Positions 54,935 through 64,000 of a stretch of 64,000 nucleotides of DNA are shown in pieces (position 1 is the first letter of the stretch; each line of letters begins with the position of its first letter). The stretch is taken from NCBI RefSeq assembly GCF_021412625.1, contig NZ_JAKCFI010000014.1, positions 1 to 64,000 of the forward strand, written 5' to 3'. The notes below the pieces were generated by a model. It worked only from the letters and a program-made list of their open reading frames with translations, searched no databases and was not told the DNA's origin. The position numbers and the translations under genes are program-made. The DNA comes from Myxococcus stipitatus (GTDB lineage: Bacteria > Myxococcota > Myxococcia > Myxococcales > Myxococcaceae).

Positions 54935-56572
54935 ATGAATTTGCGGAAGTGGTCCGTCCTCGTTGGGTCGACGTGTGCGATGGCATTGGTGGGGTGTTCC
55001 GAGCCCTCGCAAGGCGTGCGGGAGTTCGCGGGCAGTCCTTCGCAGGGAGGGCCTCGTTCGGAGGCGCCCGGCGATGGCACCTGGATGGGGGAGTCGCTGG
55101 GGGAGGGGTGTTCCGATGGCGGGACGCCCGGGGACGCGGGCACTCCGAGCGACGTGGTGCTGGTGACGAACACCACGCGCTTCTACACGGCGGTGGGCAC
55201 CGCCGAGCGGGTCGAGGACCAGTCGGCGAACCCGCCTGAAATCTATGTCCCGCAGGGCTCGACGTTCAGCCTGCTGCTCGGCTCCGCGGCGCCGGGCGGA
55301 TGGCGGTTCACGGGCGTGCCCTCCGGTCCGTACTACCTGCGCGTGGGGACGACGTACTACGTCACGGACGAGCGCCACGTGGAGGTGGGCACCAACCGGC
55401 TTGGGCGCCCGGACACCGTCTTCACGGAGCACTTCTCCACGCCGCTCCAGCTCAACCTGGTGAACATGGCGCCGTGGACGAACTGGTCGAGCGCGACCCT
55501 GCCCGGCTCCAGCCTCCAGCTCGCGTCCGCGCAGGTGGACCTGTACGGCGCCGTCAACCTCTTCGACTACATCCCGGACGGCGAGACGCGCCTGCTCACC
55601 ACGGCCGCCGACTTCTTCGCCACGACGGACAGGATGCCCGTGTTCGAGGCGAACAAGGGTGACAGGCTCTACATCTCCCAGAACAGCCAGTACACGGCGG
55701 GCACGGCGCCGGATGGCACGCAGCTGGGCTACACCACCGTGGACCGCTCGGTGGAGGTGGGCGCCTTCGACTTCGTCACGGACGGCGTCACGCCGCTGCC
55801 GCTGTCGGGCGTGATGCAGCCGGTGCGCCGCACGGAGTTCCCGCTCGAGTGGCGCCTGCCGGCCTACACCCGACTGATGACGGACGCGCACCCGCTGGCG
55901 ACCCCGTCCCTGCCCGTCTTCTATGTCTTCCCCGCCGCCCACGGCACGAGCGATGGCTGGATTGGCTATTCGGGTGAGCTGCTCACGATGCTGATGCCGC
56001 GCGGCGCGTCGTTCGACTACACGCACCGGTTGCAGTTCGGCAATCCGTTCCCGTCGAGCTGGGGCGTGGTGGGCCAGGGCTCCTATTCGATGCGCGCCCT
56101 GGAGACGGTGCCGGACGGCTCCGGCCGGCGTGTCTACGTGCAGGGCAGCATCGCGAAGATCGACGAGTTCAACAACCTCATCGCGAGCCCGGTCGAGCCG
56201 ACGGTGTCTCCGCCGCGGGCGCTGGCCATCGACGGCGTGCCCGCGAGCACGCAGCGCCAGGTGGGCTCCGCCAACCCGGTCATCTCCTGGCTGCCTCCCG
56301 CGATGGGCACGGTGAACGCCTACCGCGTGGCCTTCTATCGCCTGGACCCCGGCGCGACGACCCCGGTCTTCGCCAGCGCCATCTACCTGTCGGGCTCGGC
56401 CACCCAGGTGCGCCTGCCTCCCGGCATGTTGTCGCCCGCCAGCATCTACTACGTGCGCGTGAGCGCCTACGACGCTCCCCACTATGACGTCGAGCGCGAC
56501 CCGGTCCACACCCGGGAGCGACTGCCCACCAACAGCGCGGATGCGTTCAGCTCGCTCTTCACCACGCCGTGA
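54935..56572 (+). CDS. surface lipoprotein of unknown function
   Basis: A 545-residue lipoprotein (MNLRKWSVLVGSTCAMALVGC lipobox). It opens with a disordered Ser/Gly/Pro-rich linker, then beta-rich domains (YYLRVGTTYYVTDERHVEVG, TYNVV-type strands, RLYISQNSQYTAGT). Near the C-terminus, SANPVISWLPPAMGTVNAYRV and SPASIYYVRVSAYD resemble a fibronectin type III domain. No catalytic motif was found. GGGGGA before ATG 54935 supports the start. It is probably a cell-surface or predatory-adhesion-type protein, but that is inference. Confidence 0.75.
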   Translation: MNLRKWSVLVGSTCAMALVGCSEPSQGVREFAGSPSQGGPRSEAPGDGTWMGESLGEGCSDGGTPGDAGTPSDVVLVTNTTRFYTAVGTAERVEDQSANPPEIYVPQGSTFSLLLGSAAPGGWRFTGVPSGPYYLRVGTTYYVTDERHVEVGTNRLGRPDTVFTEHFSTPLQLNLVNMAPWTNWSSATLPGSSLQLASAQVDLYGAVNLFDYIPDGETRLLTTAADFFATTDRMPVFEANKGDRLYISQNSQYTAGTAPDGTQLGYTTVDRSVEVGAFDFVTDGVTPLPLSGVMQPVRRTEFPLEWRLPAYTRLMTDAHPLATPSLPVFYVFPAAHGTSDGWIGYSGELLTMLMPRGASFDYTHRLQFGNPFPSSWGVVGQGSYSMRALETVPDGSGRRVYVQGSIAKIDEFNNLIASPVEPTVSPPRALAIDGVPASTQRQVGSANPVISWLPPAMGTVNAYRVAFYRLDPGATTPVFASAIYLSGSATQVRLPPGMLSPASIYYVRVSAYDAPHYDVERDPVHTRERLPTNSADAFSSLFTTP

Positions 56573-56595
56573 CGTGGGCCTCGTCCCGGATGCCG

Positions 56596-56613
56596 GCGGC
56601 CTCGTGAGGCCGC
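56596..56613. terminator. hairpin between convergent genes
   Basis: GCGGCCTC-GT-GAGGCCGC forms a perfect stem between the convergent lipoprotein and DUF1615 genes. It could terminate either; there is no T-run. Confidence 0.45.
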
Positions 56614-56645
56614 GCTGGCGTCCGCGGTGAGGTCTTCTGGGCCCG

Positions 56646-57857
56646 CTACTTCGCCTGCTCGGCGCGGTGGCGGGCCTGGCATTTCTGGTACCGCGCGTCG
56701 ACCGAGCGCGCGAACCACGCCGTGGTGCGCTCGCCCTTCAGCTTGGGGCTCTCCAACGTCACCTGTGGGAGCTGCGCGTAGGCGGGAGACTCGCCCGTCT
56801 CGTTCGCGTAGACGCGCTTCACCGCGCGGAACGTGTCGGTGGTCTCGAAGCCCTCTTCCTTCTCCTTGCCGACGTCGCGGCGCACCTGGCGTTCGCTCAG
56901 CTCCGGCGCGTGGCGCTGACGGAAGACGAGCAGGGCCTTCAGGGACTTGCTGTCCTCGCTCCGGGGCTCGCCGTTCTTGTCGTAGAGCTGGAGGTCCCCA
57001 TCCAGCACCAGCGGCAGGCGCGTGAGCTGGCTTACCTGGGCCTGGAGCGCGGCGTTGCGCGAGGCATAGACGCCCGCGTTGTAGTCCGCGAAGCGGAAGA
57101 GCGGCTGGGGATAGGCGGCCTCGAAGCCCAGCAGCCGCGACGTGCCGAAGCGCACGCCCCCCTCGCGCGTGTAAAGGGCCTCGCGCACCTTCACCGGGTC
57201 GGCGTCCTCGCCTTCCTTCTCCAGGGCGTAGCGGACGCTCACCTGCATGGAGCCCGCCGTGGTGACGGGGTTCAGGTCCGCCAGGCTCCGCGAGGAGAAG
57301 AGGGTGCTGGCCAGGTCCATCGTCGCGAAGGTCGCCGGGTACGCCCGCTCGTAGTACGCGAGCATGTCGCGGAAGAGTCGGTCGAGGTCTCGCTCCGTGC
57401 GCAGTGTCTTCAAGCGCTCATCGAAGGTCCGCTTGTGGCCGGGGGCCTTGCCCGCGAGCACGGACGCCAGCGCCTTGCGACCCAGGGGCCCCAGGGTGTT
57501 CGCGTGCTCCTCCAGCCGCGCGCGCACGAGGCGCGGGAGGCCGGGCACCGCCGGGTCGGCGTGGAAGCCGGACTCCTGTTCGATGATGGCCAGCACCGAG
57601 CACACCGCCACGGGCGAGGCCGGGACGTCCTCCGCCTCCAACGCGGCCAGCACGTCCCTGGCCCAGCCCTCGCGCTCCTTCACGTGCGACGGGATGAGCC
57701 GCGTCACCTGGGCGACGGAGAGGCGAGGGGGCGGTGGCACCACGGGCTCGGGTGCGCCGCGCGGCGCGCACGCGGTGAGCAGCGCCGCGAAGGCCCACGC
57801 CACGCGCCACCCACCGCGCCGCCGCGCCCCGCTCCGCTTCGGGCCTCCGTCCTCCAT
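56646..57857 (-). CDS. DUF1615 lipoprotein
   Basis: A 403-residue lipoprotein (AFAALLTAC lipobox, Cys30). RLIPSHVKEREGWARDVLAAL, SVLAIIEQESGFHADPAVPGLP, LKTLRTERDLDRLFRDM and NPVTTAGSMQVSVRYA correspond to the DUF1615 family. The EQESGF...GSMQVS combination recalls lysozyme-like/lytic transglycosylase domains, where the Glu would be catalytic, so peptidoglycan cleavage is plausible but not established. ATG 57857 gives a short basic n-region. It follows the repeat lipoprotein gene on the same strand. Confidence 0.85.
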   Translation of the reverse strand: MEDGGPKRSGARRRGGWRVAWAFAALLTACAPRGAPEPVVPPPPRLSVAQVTRLIPSHVKEREGWARDVLAALEAEDVPASPVAVCSVLAIIEQESGFHADPAVPGLPRLVRARLEEHANTLGPLGRKALASVLAGKAPGHKRTFDERLKTLRTERDLDRLFRDMLAYYERAYPATFATMDLASTLFSSRSLADLNPVTTAGSMQVSVRYALEKEGEDADPVKVREALYTREGGVRFGTSRLLGFEAAYPQPLFRFADYNAGVYASRNAALQAQVSQLTRLPLVLDGDLQLYDKNGEPRSEDSKSLKALLVFRQRHAPELSERQVRRDVGKEKEEGFETTDTFRAVKRVYANETGESPAYAQLPQVTLESPKLKGERTTAWFARSVDARYQKCQARHRAEQAK

Positions 57858-58034
57858 CCGCTCGCCTCCAGGCGCACGAGGTGCCGTCGACGTCGTGCGA
57901 TGCAACCACCGGCGCGGCGGTTTGCTCCCGTCGCTCCCGGTGTCCCTGGACGGCCGCGCGAGCGGCTCATTCAGTGACGCGGCCCGTTATGCCACAGCGC
58001 GGCAGGTCGTGAAGGGGGCGAGCGAGCCCATGCA

Positions 58035-58883
58035 TCAACGGCGGATCCTCACATCGCGCGCGACGGTGCGCCCCCCCATCAACACGAAGCCCGCGCGCAC
58101 CGGGGTCCCCTGCTGGAGCTGGCGCAATGACACACGCCGTCCCTGGCGCACGCCGTGACTGCGCTCGTCCAGCGTGAGCACGTACTCACCGCCCTCGCTG
58201 TCCCTCACCGTGATGGCATCGCGTCCCACGCGCGTCACCCGGCCACTGACCGAGCTCGAGGCGATGACCACGTTCGACAGCGCGCGGCTCGTCGCGTCCT
58301 CTGGCCTCGCGGCCTGCGCCGCCTTCGCCGCGGCTTCGTGCCAGGCCTCGTCGTCCCGGGCCTGCACCGCCTCCGTGCCGATCATCACCCGGCCAGGCGC
58401 CCCCGCTTGTCGCTCCGGGGTACCCACTGAGGCGGTGCCGCCCTGGGCCTGGGTGCCTCCAGCGCCGACATTCCCCGCCGTGGTTCCTCCCGGCGTCGCC
58501 ACGCCGCCCTGAGCGCGCCCAGCGCCAGCATTCCCCGCCGCGCTTCCTCCCGGCGTCGCCGCGCCGCCCTGGGCCTGCGCGCGTCCAGCGCCAGCCCCTC
58601 GCGTCGTGGAGCCGCTGGACGTCGCCGCGCCGTTCCGGGCATCCGTCGCGGCGGTATCGCGCGGGAGACGCTCGGACGCGCCCCCCGCATCGGTTCGAGG
58701 CGAGACGCCACCGCCCCCCGTCCCGCCTTCATTCGCGATGTCGCCCGCCCCCCGAGGCGCGGACGCGGACTGTCCACCGCTCACCTCTCCCGCGCGCGCG
58801 GTGGCGCGGGCTTCACGCTCGTCGCACCCGGACATCCACGCGCACAGTCCCAACATTCCCACCCACGCCCATCGCCTTCCCAT
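58035..58883 (-). CDS. repeat-containing lipoprotein with C-terminal OB-like domain
   Basis: A 282-residue lipoprotein (CAWMSGCDE lipobox). The middle is Gly/Ala/Thr-rich low complexity with 20-residue repeats (TPGGTTAGNVGAGGTQAQGG). The C-terminal ~65 residues (SGRVTRVGRDAITVRDSEGGEY, RVSLRQLQQGTPVRAGFVLMG) read as a small beta-barrel similar to those in DUF5666-type proteins. GAGGTGAG precedes ATG 58883. No catalytic residues are seen. Probably a surface or periplasmic tether. Confidence 0.75.
   Translation of the reverse strand: MGRRWAWVGMLGLCAWMSGCDEREARATARAGEVSGGQSASAPRGAGDIANEGGTGGGGVSPRTDAGGASERLPRDTAATDARNGAATSSGSTTRGAGAGRAQAQGGAATPGGSAAGNAGAGRAQGGVATPGGTTAGNVGAGGTQAQGGTASVGTPERQAGAPGRVMIGTEAVQARDDEAWHEAAAKAAQAARPEDATSRALSNVVIASSSVSGRVTRVGRDAITVRDSEGGEYVLTLDERSHGVRQGRRVSLRQLQQGTPVRAGFVLMGGRTVARDVRIRR
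58461..58600 (-). repeat. 60-bp tandem repeat in a lipoprotein gene
   Basis: Units starting at 58461 and 58521 share AGCGCC(G/A)(A/G)CATTCCCCGCC and CTTCCTCCCGGCGTCGCC-type sequence; a third, partial unit follows. Each keeps frame (20 residues). Confidence 0.75.
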
Positions 58884-59018
58884 CCACTCACCTCGTGTTC
58901 CCGGTTGGAGCCGCGTGCACAGGGGCCTGTGCAAGTCGCGTGCGCTCATGGGGCGCCGCGCGGCATGCCGGTGGCGAGGGGCTGCCCCGGGACTGTCCGT
59001 CCGGGGAGCAGGCGGGCT

Positions 59019-59828
59019 TCAGGCCGCGAGCGCGCGCGACACGGCGCGGACGTGGGAGCGCACCAGCTCCCTCGAGGCCAACAGCTCCGTGGCGTCCGTC
59101 GGCGTGTAGCCCAGGCACAGCACCACGTCGTCCTCGGGCGCCGCGCGCACGCCGAGCCGCGCGTAGTCGAGCGTGCGCGGCACGGGCTCGCCCTCGACGT
59201 CGCGACTGAAGCGCCCGAAGACCGCCGCCCGCTTGTCCCTCCGGGGCGCCGTCTCCTTCAGCGCGAACAGGCGCCGCACCGTCGCGAGCACCTCCGGGCG
59301 CGCCATCATCTCCTCCGGACGGGCGGGACCTCCCAGCTCCCACTCCAGCAACCGCAGGCACGCACGCACGAACTCCACGTCGGTGATGACCAGCCCGTAC
59401 AGGTACCAGTCCGCGCAGGCCACCTGCACCAGCCTCGCCTGCGCGTCCGTGAGCCACCCGAACGACGGACAGGTGAAGGTCTCGCACACGGACGCGCGAT
59501 AGACGCCGCAGTCACGCAGGTCCACGCCGCCCGTCACCTTGGGGTGACCCATGCACCCCACCTGCTTGCCCTGGTAGTCGATGAACCCCAGCAGCGGGCA
59601 CACGCGCACCGCGGGGAACATGGGCGAGGCGCGACGCCCTGCGAGAATCTCCTGGGCCGCCTTCCCCCACGACTCCGCGTCCAGCGGCGTGTGCCGCAGC
59701 CGCTCCGTCTGCGCGGCGAGCTGCTCCGTGAGCGCCTCGCGCGAATGGTCCTGGAAGTTGTAGAGGCCGCAGCAGGCGCCACACGAAGCGCCTCCACCGG
59801 GCTGACACAGGTGGAAGGAAACCGTCAC
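59019..59828 (-). CDS. Cys-rich (YkgJ-like) metal-binding domain protein
   Basis: A 269-residue cytoplasmic protein. The first ~130 residues hold many cysteines in a YkgJ-like pattern: GGGASCGACCGLYNF, RVCPLLGFIDYQGKQVGCMG and LRDCGVYRASVCETFTC. YkgJ-type domains bind zinc or an iron-sulphur cluster. The rest is helical and unrecognised (FVRACLRLLEWELGGPARPEE). ATG 59828. It lies downstream of the acyl-CoA dehydrogenase gene on the same strand. Function unknown. Confidence 0.75.
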   Translation of the reverse strand: MTVSFHLCQPGGGASCGACCGLYNFQDHSREALTEQLAAQTERLRHTPLDAESWGKAAQEILAGRRASPMFPAVRVCPLLGFIDYQGKQVGCMGHPKVTGGVDLRDCGVYRASVCETFTCPSFGWLTDAQARLVQVACADWYLYGLVITDVEFVRACLRLLEWELGGPARPEEMMARPEVLATVRRLFALKETAPRRDKRAAVFGRFSRDVEGEPVPRTLDYARLGVRAAPEDDVVLCLGYTPTDATELLASRELVRSHVRAVSRALAA

Positions 59829-59954
59829 GCCTCACATCTTACGTCCCCCAACGAATCGTGCAGCGGAAACGTAGCGAGTGGGCGGACGAGGGCGCGGTGT
59901 GTCCGGGAGCAGGCGTGCGGACGGTGGCGTCCGCCTCCGGCTCGCGTGAAGCGT

Positions 59955-61763
<1,809 letters not shown>

Positions 61764-61784
61764 GCGCCCGTGTTAGCAGCCTCG

Positions 61785-62048
61785 CTACCAGGAGGCGATG
61801 GCCTCCTCGAGGTCGAGCTCGTCCTCTTCCTGGGCGTGCGTCGAGGACACCTGGGACTTCGTTCCGCACTGCGAACCGCGCCGTCCCTCCGACCCGTGGG
61901 GCGCCAGCTGTCTCCGGCCCGAGGCCCGTGCCGCGCAGGTGCCCGCGAGGCTCCGGTCCACGCCCGTCACGCCGCGGCGCGGCGACCGCGCCGGGGACTG
62001 TCGCTCGTTCAGGTCCCCATCCCGGGTCGAAGTGGGTGTTCTACACAT
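61785..62048 (-). CDS. possible small Arg/Ser-rich protein
   Basis: An 87-residue ORF 21 bp before the acyl-CoA dehydrogenase start. AAGGAG (62061-62066) lies 12 bp before ATG 62048. It is rich in Arg and Ser with several Cys (AGTCAARASG) and ends in an acidic tail, EEDELDLEEAIASW. The codons are G/C-biased at position three. No homologous family is recognised; it could be a regulatory peptide or chance. The rest of this 561-bp gap (to 62324) shows no other gene. Confidence 0.4.
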   Translation of the reverse strand: MCRTPTSTRDGDLNERQSPARSPRRGVTGVDRSLAGTCAARASGRRQLAPHGSEGRRGSQCGTKSQVSSTHAQEEDELDLEEAIASW

Positions 62049-62324
62049 GACAATCGTCCCCTCCTTGAGAGGCACACGTCCCGACGAGGACGTCCAGGGG
62101 CTGAAATTGGGGTCGGACCTTCGTCCATGCCAGGTGGGAGCGGCCGCGCCCGTTGGCTTCGTCCCGGGGACAACGGATGCGGCGAGGGACTGTCTGCTCG
62201 GCTGCCCTGACCTTCACGCTCGGCGTCTCACGGATGGGGAGTGCGCGCGACCGCTCGCGGAGGCTTCACGACCGCTCATCCATCGCGAGTCCCAGGCGCG
62301 CGTCCACCCGTCGATAGTCGGGAC

Positions 62325-63470
62325 ATGCGACGCGACGTGCTGTGCATCCTCCTGGCCGCGGCCGTGTGGGTTCCGACACTCCAGTTCTGGTTCCGTCCCA
62401 CGCAGCCGCGTGAGCTGGCGCCCGCGCTCGCCGCGCGTCAGCGCGAACTGGCGCTGCGAGACGACCACCCGGAGTCCGAGCGGATGCGCCGGCTCAACCC
62501 CGAGTGGGACCTGATGACGCGCACCTTCTCCGCGCTCGCCTTCGCCAACCTGGCGCTGCGCGAGCCGGAGCGGAAGGCCGCGCACCTGGAGGTCGTCGAC
62601 GCCCTCATCGCCCGCACGCTCCTCGACGAGCAGGCGCGCGGCGACGTGTTCCTCCTCCCCTACGTCCACGCCGGTGTGTTCCAGGACCCGGTGGGACGCA
62701 GCCTCTTCGTCGATGGCGAGCTGGCGCTGATGCTCGCCGCGCGTCAGCGGGTGGAGCCTGTCGCGCGGTGGGCGCCGCTGCTGCGCGAGCGCGTGGACCG
62801 CGTGGCGGGGCAGCTCGAGCGCGCGCCGCTGCTGCTGGCGGAGAGCTACCCGGACGAGGGTTGGACGTTCTGCAACACGGTGGCGTTGGCCGCGCTCGCG
62901 CTGTCCGACGCGGTGGATGGGCGCGACCACGGGGAGCTGCGCCGCCGCTGGGTGGCCTCCGCCCGCGCGAACCTGGTGGACGCGGGCACCGGGCTGCTCG
63001 CCTCCAGCTTCACCTGGCGGGGCAGGGTCCTGGACGGACCCGAGGGCTCCACGCTGTGGCTGTCGGCGCACATGCTCCAGCTCGTCGACGCGGACTTCGC
63101 GCGGGAGCAGTACCAGCGCGCCCGCGCGGAGTTGGTGGGCGAGCTGTGGGGGTTCGCCTGGGCCGGGGAGTGGCCCCGGTCGACCGCCGCGCGCGTGGAC
63201 ATCGACTCCGGGCCGACCATCCCCCTGGTGAACGCGAACGCGGGCTCGAGCGGGCTGGCGCTGGTGGGCGCCGCCGCGTTCGGGGACGAGGCCTTGCTGA
63301 AGGGGTTGGTGACGAGCCTGCGCTTCGCCGCCTTCCCCAGCCGCGACGATTCGGGGCTGCGCTTCGCCGCGGGCAATGCGCTCGCGGACGCCGTGCTCCT
63401 CTACTCACTGGTCCAGGGGCCACTCTGGACGCTCGCCGCGCCGCCGCGCGGACTGGAGGTCCGTCAATGA
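62325..63470 (+). CDS. alpha-helical barrel-like membrane-anchored protein
   Basis: A 381-residue protein with an N-terminal signal/anchor (MRRDVLCILLAAAVWVPTLQFW). The rest looks like an (alpha/alpha)6 barrel: AESYPDEGWTFCNTVALAAL, DGPEGSTLWLSAHMLQLVD, VDIDSGPTIPLVNANAGSSG. Sequence of this sort occurs in linalool dehydratase-like proteins and in some lyases (recollection), so an enzyme role is possible. ATG 62325 begins the anchor. It overlaps the small membrane protein gene by 4 bp. Confidence 0.7.
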   Translation: MRRDVLCILLAAAVWVPTLQFWFRPTQPRELAPALAARQRELALRDDHPESERMRRLNPEWDLMTRTFSALAFANLALREPERKAAHLEVVDALIARTLLDEQARGDVFLLPYVHAGVFQDPVGRSLFVDGELALMLAARQRVEPVARWAPLLRERVDRVAGQLERAPLLLAESYPDEGWTFCNTVALAALALSDAVDGRDHGELRRRWVASARANLVDAGTGLLASSFTWRGRVLDGPEGSTLWLSAHMLQLVDADFAREQYQRARAELVGELWGFAWAGEWPRSTAARVDIDSGPTIPLVNANAGSSGLALVGAAAFGDEALLKGLVTSLRFAAFPSRDDSGLRFAAGNALADAVLLYSLVQGPLWTLAAPPRGLEVRQ

Positions 63471-63730
63471 GGTTCATCCGCTGGTTCCGCTCGCCCATGG
63501 TGGCGCGCGCGCTGCTGCTCGTCGCCACGTTCGGAGTGCTGCACCTGCTGGGAGGGCGCCAGTATGTCGGCGTGCTGTCCGGGACGATGGACGGCGGGAT
63601 GGCCGCCATGCTGTTCGGCGTCGCCTACGCGCTGAGCTGGTTCGGCGCGGTGCTGCTGGCGCCCATCCTGCTCCTGGCGGGGCTGGCGTCGGCCTCGCTG
63701 CGGCGCCGGCCGCCCACCCCGTCGCGCTGA
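63467..63730 (+). CDS. small membrane protein
   Basis: An 87-residue protein with two membrane helices (VARALLLVATFGVLHLLGG and GVAYALSWFGAVLLAPILLLAG). Its ATG overlaps the stop of the barrel-like gene, so the two are coupled and probably work at the same membrane. No family recognised. Confidence 0.75.
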   Translation: MRFIRWFRSPMVARALLLVATFGVLHLLGGRQYVGVLSGTMDGGMAAMLFGVAYALSWFGAVLLAPILLLAGLASASLRRRPPTPSR

Positions 63731-63772
63731 AAGTCCACGCGGCGGCGCGGCGTTCTCGTCCATCATGCCGCC

Positions 63773-64000
63773 ATGACCCGACCCCTGCTCGGCGCCGTGC
63801 TGCTGTCCGCCGCCTGCCTCGTCGTCGGCTGCGCCCATGCCCCCGCGCCCGTCCGCGCCCACCCGGAGGTGGACGCGCTCTTCGCGGACTACGACGGTCC
63901 GGACCGCCCCGGGGCGAGCGTCGTCGTCATCCACGAGGGCGCGGTGGTGTTGAGCCGGGCCTATGGGCTCGCGGACCTGGGCGCGCGAACGCCCGCCACG
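63773..64000 (+). CDS. serine beta-lactamase-like lipoprotein (start only)
   Basis: The first 76 codons of a lipoprotein (MTRPLLGAVLLSAACLVVGC lipobox) running off the window. DALFADYDGPDRPGASVVVI, then GAVVLSRAYGLADLGA, is the usual opening of class C beta-lactamase/DD-peptidase family proteins before the SxxK motif. The catalytic motif lies beyond the edge, so the role cannot be confirmed. Confidence 0.8.
   Translation, partial: MTRPLLGAVLLSAACLVVGCAHAPAPVRAHPEVDALFADYDGPDRPGASVVVIHEGAVVLSRAYGLADLGARTPAT

Noticed and set aside
61798-62514. Plus-strand frame across the 61.8-62.5 kb gap
   Set aside because: Ser/Arg-rich with no signal or motif; it overlaps the start of the barrel-like gene in another frame and opens as an antisense of the acidic tail of the minus-strand ORF.

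Overview
The window looks like chromosomal DNA of a myxobacterium (Myxococcota, probably the Myxococcus/Corallococcus side). It is very GC-rich with strong G/C at third codon positions. It carries a eukaryote-type Ser/Thr kinase with a transmembrane stalk, many lipoproteins with clear lipoboxes, and a secreted protease ending in a MYXO-CTERM-like tail. No insertion sequence, integrase, phage block or CRISPR array was seen. Assignments come from reading motifs; no database search was run.

Layout. 0-9.4 kb: MsbA-like ABC exporter, a nuclease-fold-like small protein, dnaJ, an LpoA/LppC-like lipoprotein overlapping a WD40 lipoprotein with an embedded retropepsin-like domain, a flavin reductase-like protein and a degenerate GT51 transglycosylase. 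9.4-16.2 kb (minus strand): CpaF-type ATPase, an exported protein, a glycine-rich lipoprotein and a Ser/Thr kinase whose extracytoplasmic part carries a 48-bp tandem repeat. 16.4-23.9 kb: ung, thioesterase, DUF3592 protein, a coupled Gly/Ala-rich protein plus TPR protein, a single-domain response regulator followed by tandem degenerate copies of its own 3' end, an M24 peptidase and a TPR protein with a basic tail. 24.2-28.7 kb: gyrA with promoter and terminator, a PfkB kinase and an exported protein. 28.9-33.4 kb: a ferric-iron ABC importer (fbpA, fbpB, fbpC) with a bactofilin-like gene inserted before fbpC. 33.5-40.1 kb: DUF1232 protein, SDR, a 1319-residue M36 protease and a multi-pass membrane protein. 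40.1-43.3 kb: a MerR regulator and VIT/VWA operon with a readable, nearly leaderless promoter. 43.4-48.9 kb: DUF2721 protein, an AT-rich foreign-looking gene, and a tight treT-NfeD-slipin operon. 49-54.6 kb: NhaR-like LysR regulator, an RpoH-like sigma factor, tRNA-Phe with promoter and terminator, and an M16 peptidase pair (one catalytic, one degenerate). 54.9-64 kb: lipoproteins including DUF1615, a Cys-rich protein, an acyl-CoA dehydrogenase, a possible small Arg-rich protein, an alpha-helical barrel-like protein and the start of a serine beta-lactamase-like lipoprotein.

Themes. Several genes concern the cell envelope (LpoA-like activator, pseudo-transglycosylase, NfeD/slipin, lipoproteins), and two families appear as apparently dead enzymes (GT51 and retropepsin-like) beside functional envelope genes. 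The most unusual items are the reiterated response-regulator 3' ends, the WD40/retropepsin chimera, the pseudo-GT51 protein, the MerR-VIT/VWA operon, the coupled Gly/Ala-rich plus TPR pair, and the AT-rich orphan gene.
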